This document shows positions 1 to 5,233 of a stretch of DNA of 5,233 nucleotides, one piece after another (position 1 is the stretch's first letter; every line of letters starts with the position of its first letter). Origin of the DNA: Pedobacter sp. UBA1654 (GTDB lineage Bacteria; Bacteroidota; Bacteroidia; Sphingobacteriales; Sphingobacteriaceae); NCBI GenBank assembly GCA_002320935.1, contig DCLG01000076.1:32354-37586 (forward strand), written 5' to 3'. The notes under the pieces are model-generated. The model ran no database searches. It was given only the letters and a program-made list of their open reading frames with translations, and had not been told where the DNA came from. A program made the position numbers and the translations under genes.

Positions 1-993
1 AGCATCCAGAGAATAGTCGTAATAATTAGTGGTTTGGTTGTATGTGCCTTCATTCCGCAAGCCTTCATTTTTAAGTTCAATGTATTGATCGGCATTGAGC
101 AGTTCAGGCAGGTTCGCGGCGGTGTTGAAGTTCAGTGTGCTGGAGAAATTCACTTTCGCTTTTCCAAGGCGGCCCTTTTTGGTGGTTACGAAGACTACAC
201 CATTCGCAGCACGGCTACCATATATACTTGTAGCGGCAGCGTCCTTTGCGATATCTATGCTCTCGATATCAGCCGGGTTGATGGAAGAAAGCGGGTTATT
301 GGAGGCATTACCGATACCTGAATCTTCCTCGCCGGTGAAACTGGGCACCCCATCGATCACGATCAATGGATATGAACTTAGCGACAATGAGTTTGTACCG
401 CGAATACGGAACACTGGTGGTTCATTGAGGTTTCCGGAGTTTACTGTCACGTTTACACCCGAAGCTCTTCCACCGAGGGCACCTTCAAAGCTGGTTACGG
501 GTTGTTCGGCAAGGGCACTGCCCTTTACACTGGCGATACTACCGGTAACCTCTGATTTACGCTGGGTACCGTAACCAATTACGGTTACCTCTGCGAGGTC
601 AGATTTATTGGGCTGCAGGGAAACGTTTACCGTTGCAGCAGCTTTAACTTCCCTGGAATCGTATCCTACGAAGGAAATGACGAGCACGGCATCGGAACTT
701 ACCCCTTTGAGGGCGAAATTACCATTGTTGTCGGTCATGGTACCCTGCTGCGCATTTTTAACCCTTACTGAAGCACCGGGAAGTGGATTGCCACTTTCAT
801 CGAGCACACGGCCACGGATGTCGATTGGTGGTTTTGCGATCTGCGATGCAGACATGGAAGGTGTTGAATTTGGTAATCCGAAGTGGACTGGATTGGCATT
901 GGCGTTAGCCTGGAGGAGTGTAAAAGTTAAAGCAAATAGGAGTTTGTTTTTAGATCGTGTGAGGGTGAAGGCGGGCGTTAAATTTCTCTGCAT
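1..993 (-). CDS. SusC/RagA-type TonB-dependent outer-membrane transporter, N-terminal part (runs off left edge)
   Basis: SusC-like proteins form the outer-membrane barrel that, with a SusD lipoprotein lid and TonB energy, imports glycans, peptides or other large nutrients. Only 331 residues are present; the family is usually near 1000, so most of the barrel is missing. Counting from the ATG at 993: a signal peptide (basic RSKNK at 13-17, hydrophobic LLFALTFTLL at 18-27, likely cleavage near 33), a carboxypeptidase-regulatory-like beta domain at about 57-128 (IDIRGRVLDESGNPLPGASV), the TonB-box-like EVTVIGYGTQ at 135-144, then the plug at about 145-275 with RIRGTNSL, PLIVIDGVP, NPLSSINPADIESIDIAKDA and SIYGSRAANGVVFVTTKKG. 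No STN domain precedes it, so FecR/anti-sigma signalling is not indicated. The start is uncertain: an in-frame ATG at 1035 would add 14 residues, but 993 gives the more ordinary signal peptide. No Shine-Dalgarno is seen at either. The family is clear; the substrate is unknown. Confidence 0.93.
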   Translation of the reverse strand, partial: MQRNLTPAFTLTRSKNKLLFALTFTLLQANANANPVHFGLPNSTPSMSASQIAKPPIDIRGRVLDESGNPLPGASVRVKNAQQGTMTDNNGNFALKGVSSDAVLVISFVGYDSREVKAAATVNVSLQPNKSDLAEVTVIGYGTQRKSEVTGSIASVKGSALAEQPVTSFEGALGGRASGVNVTVNSGNLNEPPVFRIRGTNSLSLSSYPLIVIDGVPSFTGEEDSGIGNASNNPLSSINPADIESIDIAKDAAATSIYGSRAANGVVFVTTKKGRLGKAKVNFSSTLNFNTAANLPELLNADQYIELKNEGLRNEGTYNQTTNYYDYSLDA

Positions 994-1076
994 AAAACAG
1001 CAGTACAACCTTTGATAAGGCACATTAAAATTCATACTGAATAGTTTAGGGGATTAGATAATTATCTTGGTTCTAT

Positions 1077-1100
1077 GAGCCGGCTGGTGTTCCGCGGCTC
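1077..1100 (-). repeat. GC-rich inverted repeat in the SusC-like gene leader
   Basis: The arms GAGCCG (1077-1082) and CGGCTC (1095-1100) are perfectly complementary around a 12-base loop. They form a GC-rich island in otherwise AT-rich DNA. The hairpin would lie 42-65 bases upstream of the ATG at 1035, or 84-107 bases upstream of the ATG at 993. It could be a leader stem-loop or a protein-binding site. It has no following T-run on the minus strand, so it is not a terminator. Its function is unknown. Confidence 0.4.
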
Positions 1101-1453
1101 GTGGTTCTTGAGGTTTCTTTCTACATAGGCATCATTGATTTAATTTATAATACATTTCAATTATTTCTTTAATTAAATTTAACACCTTTTTACACAAGTA
1201 AATTCTACCTGAGATATTTCCAATTTGAACTCTGAACCGCAGTTTCTACTGCAAAGCAGATTATAAAACTTAGGATTTTTCGGCATTATTGACTTAAAAC
1301 CATGTTTTTAGATCAAAAGTTAGGGCAGTTCTCTTCCGTAAACGTAATTTTTCAAATTCGTTCAGGTGGTTAATCATTAAAAAGGCTTGATCAGATACTT
1401 TGACTTAACGTTATCGTAAATTATAAATATTAGGAATAACATTTTCATAATAA

Positions 1454-1466
1454 TTTCGTTACGAAA
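1454..1466. repeat. Short palindrome TTTCGT-T-ACGAAA, possible operator
   Basis: Six-base arms pair perfectly around a central T at 1460. Related CG-containing strings occur nearby: CCGTAAACGTAA at 1337-1348 and AACGTTATCGTAAA at 1407-1420. A regulator binding several such sites upstream of the SusC-like gene is conceivable. A 13-base palindrome can also arise by chance in AT-rich DNA, so this is a weak call. Confidence 0.2.
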
Positions 1467-1587
1467 GCATAATGTTTATAATACTTTGGTGTATTAATAT
1501 GAAATCATCAAGATGATCATGCAGTTTTTACAAGCTTAGCAGCCTGTTAGCACTTCGGGCAGAGGAATCGGTAATTTAACCACAAGT

Positions 1588-1620
1588 AAAAAGGCCTGCC
1601 CATGAGCTGGACAGACCTTT
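1588..1620 (-). terminator. Rho-independent terminator of the permease-methyltransferase unit
   Basis: It sits 27 bases after the methyltransferase stop codon. Read as minus-strand RNA, 1620-1608 and 1602-1590 form a 13-bp stem around a 5-base loop (GCUCA), with two G-U wobble pairs and no mismatch. The run UUUUU at 1592-1588 (its first three bases lie in the stem) follows. On the plus strand the two wobbles become C-A mismatches, so the structure favours minus-strand transcripts, which matches the gene direction. Confidence 0.8.
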
Positions 1621-1646
1621 CAGCGGTCTTAAACCTTTTAATAATA

Positions 1647-2195
1647 TTACTTTCTGTTGGGAACGGTCCAGAAATAAAGCGTCGCGCCGTCGACCATCTC
1701 CGTTTTTTCCGGTTTCCAGTCGCCCATATCAAAGGCATGCGAAACGATCCTTGTGCCTGGTTTTAGCTTCAGGATCTTAGGCCGCAGTTCCATATTTACC
1801 GTTGGCAGCAAATACATGGTGATCACGGTGGCTTTGCTCAGATCTGTTTCGAACAGGTTGGCGTTGACGAACTTTACCTTGTCGGTTACCCCTGCACTTT
1901 TGGCATTTGCATTTGCTTCAGCGATACGTTCCGGATCGATGTCGTAGCCGATGGCTGTTACGCCGTAATTTTTTGCTGCCGCCACGACAATACGGCCATC
2001 GCCGCAGCCGAGGTCATAGAGCACATCTCCTTTCTTGAGGTTTGCCAGTTTCAACATGCCCTCCACCACCTGCGGTTTTGTTGGAACATAAGGGACGTCG
2101 AGTTGAGGCTTTTCCCTGGTTTGTTGGGCTGTTGCGCTGTTGCCTGCGGCAACTGCAATGACAAATAAGCTTAGTAGAACTTTTACTGCTTTCAT
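1647..2195 (-). CDS. Exported class I SAM-dependent methyltransferase (aKMT4/FAM173-like)
   Basis: A 182-residue Rossmann-fold methyltransferase. Residues 1-23 form a typical Sec signal peptide: MKAVK, then hydrophobic VLLSLFVIAVAAG, then SATA before QQ, where cleavage is likely. The mature part opens with DVPYVPTKPQVVEGMLKLA (33-51). SAM-binding motif I is DLGCGDG at 61-67. The acidic end of strand 2 is YDIDPER at 84-90, motif III is NANLFETDL at 111-119, and TMYLLP at 126-131 occupies the motif IV position. The C-terminal RPKILKLKPGTRIVSHAFDMGDWKP (138-162) is characteristic of this family. From memory, these motifs resemble archaeal aKMT4 and mitochondrial FAM173 protein-lysine methyltransferases, so a protein substrate is plausible but not shown. 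The start is fixed by the ATGA overlap with the upstream permease and by the signal peptide. The odd point is export of a SAM-dependent enzyme. The fold is certain; substrate and location are inferred. Confidence 0.92.
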   Translation of the reverse strand: MKAVKVLLSLFVIAVAAGNSATAQQTREKPQLDVPYVPTKPQVVEGMLKLANLKKGDVLYDLGCGDGRIVVAAAKNYGVTAIGYDIDPERIAEANANAKSAGVTDKVKFVNANLFETDLSKATVITMYLLPTVNMELRPKILKLKPGTRIVSHAFDMGDWKPEKTEMVDGATLYFWTVPNRK

Positions 2196-3610
2196 GGTAC
2201 TTGATTTTTGGTTATGATATTTGGTTGATTTGACTGAGGTTTACTTTGAAAAAGGAATCCGACGATCAGCACACCAATACCTACAAAGGCACCGATACCG
2301 GTATACATGACACTGGAATAAAGCAGATAGGCGCTGCTCAGGCAGAAAATAAGCGGCAATATTGGGTATAGTGGCACGCGAAATGGCCTGTGCACATCAG
2401 GCTCTTTCCTCCTGAGCACAAACAAAGAAATACCAACGAGCAGGAAAAAGAACCAGAATACGGGTGCAGTATACTCTACGATGGTCTCGAAACCACTTCG
2501 CGTAATCAGTCCGAGGCTGATGAGCAGCAAGGAAATTAAGCCCTGCACGAGGAAAGCATTTACCGGACCGGCGGCCTGGCTGTCCCATTTCCCAAGCTTC
2601 GCAAAAGACTTGAAGTCGCGGCCAAGCGCGTAGTTTGTTCTGGCACCGGTGAAGATGGTCGCATTAACGGAAGTAAGTGCGGAGAATGCGACAAGGATTC
2701 CAATGAGCCAAACACCGGTGGATCCCCATACCTGCTGGAGCAGGTCTACCCCTACTGCATCAGAACTGGCCATGGCTGTATGTCCCAGCGCACGACTAAA
2801 AGCCAAATTAACCAGCAGGTATACCAGGGTAATGACCAGAATGCTGATGATAAGCACACGTACCATGCCCCGCTTGCCGGATTTTAGCTCTGCGGAGATG
2901 TAGGCGGCTTCGTTCCATCCACCGAGAGTGAGCAGGACAAATACCATGGCCAGACCAAGGAAATTCTCCTGGACCGGGGCTTCTGCCGTTGTAACTGCCG
3001 CTTGTTGCAGTACACCGCCAGCTGATGCTTCATTTAAAGCCTGAAGGGCAGCAGGTTCAGTGGCGGCAGGTGCAATAAACAGACCTACAACAACCACCAG
3101 CAATGCCCCTGCGACTTCCGTTGTGGTAAATACTTTTTGTGCGATGGTGCTCATGCGAATGCCTGCAATGTTAATTCCCGTAAGGATGATTACAATCAGT
3201 GCAGCATAGATCACCGAAGAATAGGTGCCCAGATTTATGACCTGAGAAAAGTAGTCGCCAAAGATATAAGCAAGCACGGCTATTGAACCCGTCTGAATAA
3301 TGCTCATGCGGGCCCAGGCGAAAAGGAAGGCTAATCTCTTCCCGTAAGCACGGCTTAGAAAATGATAATCGCCGCCCGCATTTGGAAAGGTTGTACTGAG
3401 CTCAGCGTAGCACAAGGCACCGATTAAAGATACAACGCCGCCCAGGAGCCAGGCAAAAAGAAACATGGCTTCTGTGCTGGTGTTTGCCGCTACGAGCGAA
3501 GGTGTCCGGAATATGCCTGCGCCAATCACGATACCCACAATGATCGCGACAGCATCAATTATACTGAGTTGCTGCGCAGGCCGCAGCTGTTCTGTAGCAT
3601 TTTCACCCAT
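2192..3610 (-). CDS. APC-superfamily amino acid permease, 12 transmembrane helices
   Basis: An inner-membrane secondary transporter of 472 residues, a normal length for the family. TM1 (about 16-36) carries GIVIGAGIF, the glycine-rich unwound segment that binds the substrate amino and carboxyl groups in APC transporters. After TM2 comes the loop CYAELSTTFPNAGGDYHFLSRAYG (67-90), a standard APC signature. TM6 and the following loop contain GGWNEAAYISAELKSGKRG (230-248), and RRKEPDVHRPFRVPLYP (400-416) precedes TM11; both are typical of LAT/APA-type permeases. Twelve helices can be placed, the last at about 435-455, followed by a polar Asn/Gln-rich tail. The predicted periplasmic loop between TM5 and TM6 (about 182-214) is rich in Ala, Gln and Thr. 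The start is the only ATG before TM1. The stop overlaps the methyltransferase start (ATGA), so the two are probably translationally coupled. The substrate, and whether it works as symporter or exchanger, cannot be assigned from sequence alone. Confidence 0.95.
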   Translation of the reverse strand: MGENATEQLRPAQQLSIIDAVAIIVGIVIGAGIFRTPSLVAANTSTEAMFLFAWLLGGVVSLIGALCYAELSTTFPNAGGDYHFLSRAYGKRLAFLFAWARMSIIQTGSIAVLAYIFGDYFSQVINLGTYSSVIYAALIVIILTGINIAGIRMSTIAQKVFTTTEVAGALLVVVVGLFIAPAATEPAALQALNEASAGGVLQQAAVTTAEAPVQENFLGLAMVFVLLTLGGWNEAAYISAELKSGKRGMVRVLIISILVITLVYLLVNLAFSRALGHTAMASSDAVGVDLLQQVWGSTGVWLIGILVAFSALTSVNATIFTGARTNYALGRDFKSFAKLGKWDSQAAGPVNAFLVQGLISLLLISLGLITRSGFETIVEYTAPVFWFFFLLVGISLFVLRRKEPDVHRPFRVPLYPILPLIFCLSSAYLLYSSVMYTGIGAFVGIGVLIVGFLFQSKPQSNQPNIITKNQVP

Positions 3611-3661
3611 AGTAAGAGCTTTAAGTGTTCAGGTAGCAGATTAAAGATAATTATATTCGAG

Positions 3662-3693
3662 CAAAAACTACTATAGAAACTGATTCACAATAA
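3662..3693 (-). promoter_or_regulatory. Possible promoter of the permease-methyltransferase unit
   Basis: On the minus strand TTATTG (3693-3688) is followed after 17 bases by TAGTTTTTG (3670-3662). This approximates the Bacteroidota pattern TTTG / TAnnTTTG, but the -7 box has one extra base and the spacing is slightly short. It would start transcription roughly 45-50 bases before the permease ATG. The 120-base gap between the argS terminator and the permease start must hold a promoter if the unit is independent; this is only the best candidate seen. Confidence 0.22.
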
Positions 3694-3730
3694 CTTAGGT
3701 TTTACCATTCTGAAAATTTTTATCAATAAC

Positions 3731-3765
3731 AAAAGCCCCTGCAAGCATCAGCTTGCAGGGGCTTT
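3731..3765 (-). terminator. Rho-independent terminator of argS
   Basis: A perfect 15-bp stem (3732-3746 with 3751-3765) closes a 4-base loop. Its middle is GC-rich (GCCCCTGCAAGC). On the minus strand it is followed by a T-run (TTTTG, 3734-3730) and lies 33 bases after the argS stop codon. It separates argS from the permease unit. On the plus strand only three Ts follow, and no plus-strand gene needs it. Confidence 0.9.
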
Positions 3766-3798
3766 GTAATGGTTTCGCTAAAATCTTCCTGAATGTAA

Positions 3799-5233
3799 TT
3801 ACATGCGCTCCGGAACGGTGATGCCCAACAGGCGCATACCAGCTTTCAGGATGTTTGCGACCACAGCGCTAAGATTTAGCCTAAGCTGCCTCATCTCCGT
3901 ATCCTCCTCTTTGATGATTGGTGGAACTTCGTGATAGAACTTATTGAACATCTTTGCAACTTCGTACAGGTAATTTGCAAGGCTGGCAGGACTAAATCCT
4001 TTAGCTGCTATTGCGATTTCACCCGGGTATTTTGCAAGTAGCATGATCATTTCCAATTCAGTTTTTGAGATGGAAAGATCTGCAGTAGTTGTCACTGCCG
4101 AGTAACCTGCTTTGGTTAACAGTGATTTGATTCTTGCATGGGTATACTGAATAAATGGTCCGGTGTTACCTTGAAAGTCAATAGACTCCGCAGGATCAAA
4201 CAGCAGACGCTTCTTAGGTTCTACCTTCAACAGGAAATATTTCAAGGCACCCAAACCGATGTTGTGGTACAAGGTTTCCTTTTCCTCTTCCGAGAAGTCG
4301 TTGATTTTGCCCAATGCTTCGGTTTTCTGCTTTGCTGTCTCGATCATCTCTTTAACAAGGTCATCGGCATCTACAACGGTGCCTTCTCTAGACTTCATTT
4401 TACCATTCGGCAGATCCACCATCCCGTAAGATAAGTGATGCAGGCCTGTTGCCCAGGTTTTGCCTAGTTTCTGAAGAATTAAGAACAACACTTTAAAGTG
4501 ATAATCCTGTTCATTTCCTACTACGTAAATCGACTCATCCATTTTGTAGTCGTCATATTTCATCTGCGCAGTACCAAGATCCTGTGTAATGTAAACTGAG
4601 GTCCCATCAGCTCTTAGTACCAGCTTTTGATCCAGTCCGTCTTCTGTCAGATCAATCCAGACAGAACCATCTTCCTTCTTAAAGAAAACGCCTTTGGCAA
4701 GGCCTTCTTCTACGGTGTCTTTACCTAAAAGGTATGTGTTGCTTTCATAGTAGTACTTATCGAAATCTACGCCCAGGTTCTTGTAACTGACAGCAAAGCC
4801 ATCGTAAACCCAGCCGTTCATTTTGCTCCAGAGTTCTTTTACTTCCGGGTCCCCATGCTCCCAAGCGAGTAACATGGCTTGCGCTTCCTTGATTAAAGCT
4901 GCGTTTTTCTTAGCTTCCTCTTCGGTCTGTCCGGCTTCTTTTAGCGCATCAATTTCTTTCTTGTATTCTTTATCGAAGATCACATAGTATTTACCAACCA
5001 GGTGATCGCCTTTGATGCCTGCGCTTTCCGGTGTTTCACCGTTGCTCCATTTCTGCCAGGCCAGCATGGATTTGCAGATGTGGATACCGCGATCATTTAC
5101 GAGGTTCACTTTGAACACTTCAGCACCATTTGCTTTCAGTAATTCTGAGACAGAATAACCTAACAGGTTATTGCGGACGTGTCCAAGGTGCAGTGGCTTA
5201 TTGGTGTTTGGCGATGAATATTCGACCATCACC
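3799..5233 (-). CDS. argS: Arginyl-tRNA synthetase, N-terminal part missing at right edge
   Basis: Class I aminoacyl-tRNA synthetase that charges tRNA-Arg with arginine in the cytoplasm. The last 477 codons are here; the family is usually 550-600 residues, so roughly 110-120 residues (the N-terminal Add1 tRNA-recognition domain) lie outside. The reading frame enters from the edge. The GTG at 5232 and ATG at 5229 are internal codons (VMVEYSSPN), not starts. In fragment numbering, the HIGH motif is HLGH at 15-18, preceded by EYSSPNTNKPL. KVNLVNDRGIHICKSMLAW (41-59) is typical of ArgRS. Catalytic-domain motifs TSVYITQDLGTA (211-222) and VVGNEQDYHF (237-246) follow. The KMSKS loop is KMKSREG at 278-284, a form I recall as usual in Bacteroidota. 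The DALR anticodon-binding domain begins near FIQYTHARI (360-368) and ends at VVANILKAGMRLLGITVPERM, a complete C-terminus. A strong terminator follows, so argS is probably the last gene of its unit. Confidence 0.97.
   Translation of the reverse strand, partial: VMVEYSSPNTNKPLHLGHVRNNLLGYSVSELLKANGAEVFKVNLVNDRGIHICKSMLAWQKWSNGETPESAGIKGDHLVGKYYVIFDKEYKKEIDALKEAGQTEEEAKKNAALIKEAQAMLLAWEHGDPEVKELWSKMNGWVYDGFAVSYKNLGVDFDKYYYESNTYLLGKDTVEEGLAKGVFFKKEDGSVWIDLTEDGLDQKLVLRADGTSVYITQDLGTAQMKYDDYKMDESIYVVGNEQDYHFKVLFLILQKLGKTWATGLHHLSYGMVDLPNGKMKSREGTVVDADDLVKEMIETAKQKTEALGKINDFSEEEKETLYHNIGLGALKYFLLKVEPKKRLLFDPAESIDFQGNTGPFIQYTHARIKSLLTKAGYSAVTTTADLSISKTELEMIMLLAKYPGEIAIAAKGFSPASLANYLYEVAKMFNKFYHEVPPIIKEEDTEMRQLRLNLSAVVANILKAGMRLLGITVPERM

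Larger units (their letters stand above)
994..1587. other. Long AT-rich non-coding spacer and leader upstream of the SusC-like gene
   Basis: About 600 bases with no credible gene on either strand. It lies between the terminator of the methyltransferase gene and the SusC-like start, so it should hold the SusC promoter and 5' leader. I looked for the Bacteroidota promoter pattern (TTTG near -33, TAnnTTTG near -7) on the minus strand and found no convincing pair. The closest -7-like string is TAACTTTTG at 1322-1314, with one extra base and no matching upstream box. Contents worth noting are a GC-rich inverted repeat at 1077-1100, a short palindrome at 1454-1466, an inverted repeat ATCATC-AA-GATGAT at 1504-1517, and clustered CTGC/GCAG half-sites at 1239-1259. 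No tRNA or known riboswitch is recognisable. Confidence 0.6.

Noticed and set aside
34..1015. Open frames on the plus strand (34-321, 95-574, 608-1015)
   Set aside because: They lie antisense to a reading frame that clearly encodes SusC signal, regulatory-like and plug domains, and their translations show no recognisable protein.
1239..1259. Alternating GCAG/CTGC half-sites that could form a small hairpin
   Set aside because: Four-base arms are too short to support a call without conservation data.
1289..1408. Nine-base direct repeat TTGACTTAA (1289-1297 and 1400-1408)
   Set aside because: A single 9-base repeat in 600 bases of AT-rich DNA is expected by chance and has no flanking structure.
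1547..1738. Minus-strand 63-codon open frame overlapping the methyltransferase end
   Set aside because: It is an out-of-frame reading of the methyltransferase C-terminus and runs through the intrinsic terminator.
2397..2903. Open frames at 2397-2588 (minus) and 2649-2903 (plus)
   Set aside because: Both are shadows within the permease gene, whose own frame carries all expected APC motifs.
4390..4402. Non-canonical KMSKS loop (KMKSREG) in ArgRS
   Set aside because: ArgRS enzymes often deviate from KMSKS, and this form seems normal for Bacteroidota, so it is not evidence of a defective or unusual enzyme.
4138..4434. Plus-strand 98-codon open frame
   Set aside because: It is antisense to the ArgRS catalytic and KMSKS region, with no protein features of its own.
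5227..5232. Apparent argS start at GTG 5232 or ATG 5229
   Set aside because: The residues VMVEYSSPN directly precede the HIGH motif and are internal to ArgRS. The N-terminal domain lies beyond the window, so this is edge truncation rather than a short synthetase.

Overview
The window looks like chromosomal DNA from a member of the Bacteroidota, probably a Chitinophagaceae- or Sphingobacteriaceae-like organism. The evidence is a SusC/RagA-type TonB-dependent transporter with the family signatures VTVIGYGTQ and SIYGSRAANGV, starts without Shine-Dalgarno sequences, and an arginyl-tRNA synthetase with the KMKSREG form of the KMSKS loop. The placement comes from recognising families by eye, not from a search.

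Every gene I can support lies on the minus strand, so the window reads right to left. (1) 5233-3799 is argS, missing its N-terminal part beyond the right edge; a strong hairpin terminator follows at 3765-3731. (2) 3610-1647 is a two-gene unit: a 12-helix APC-superfamily amino acid permease, and a 182-residue SAM-dependent methyltransferase with a Sec signal peptide. They share an ATGA stop/start overlap, and the unit ends at a second intrinsic terminator at 1620-1588. (3) 1589-994 is about 600 bases of mostly AT-rich non-coding DNA with a few inverted repeats. It is both the spacer after the methyltransferase and the leader of the next gene. (4) 993-1 is the N-terminal third of a SusC-like outer-membrane transporter that runs off the left edge; its SusD partner would be expected further left.

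Functionally, argS is housekeeping and appears to be its own transcription unit. The SusC-like gene belongs to a nutrient-uptake locus whose substrate cannot be told from this part. The most thought-provoking part is the permease-methyltransferase pair. The methyltransferase fold resembles small lysine methyltransferases of the archaeal aKMT4 / mitochondrial FAM173 type, yet it is predicted to be exported, where no SAM supply is known, and it is translationally coupled to an inner-membrane amino acid transporter. No mobile element, CRISPR array, tRNA, rRNA or recognised riboswitch was seen.
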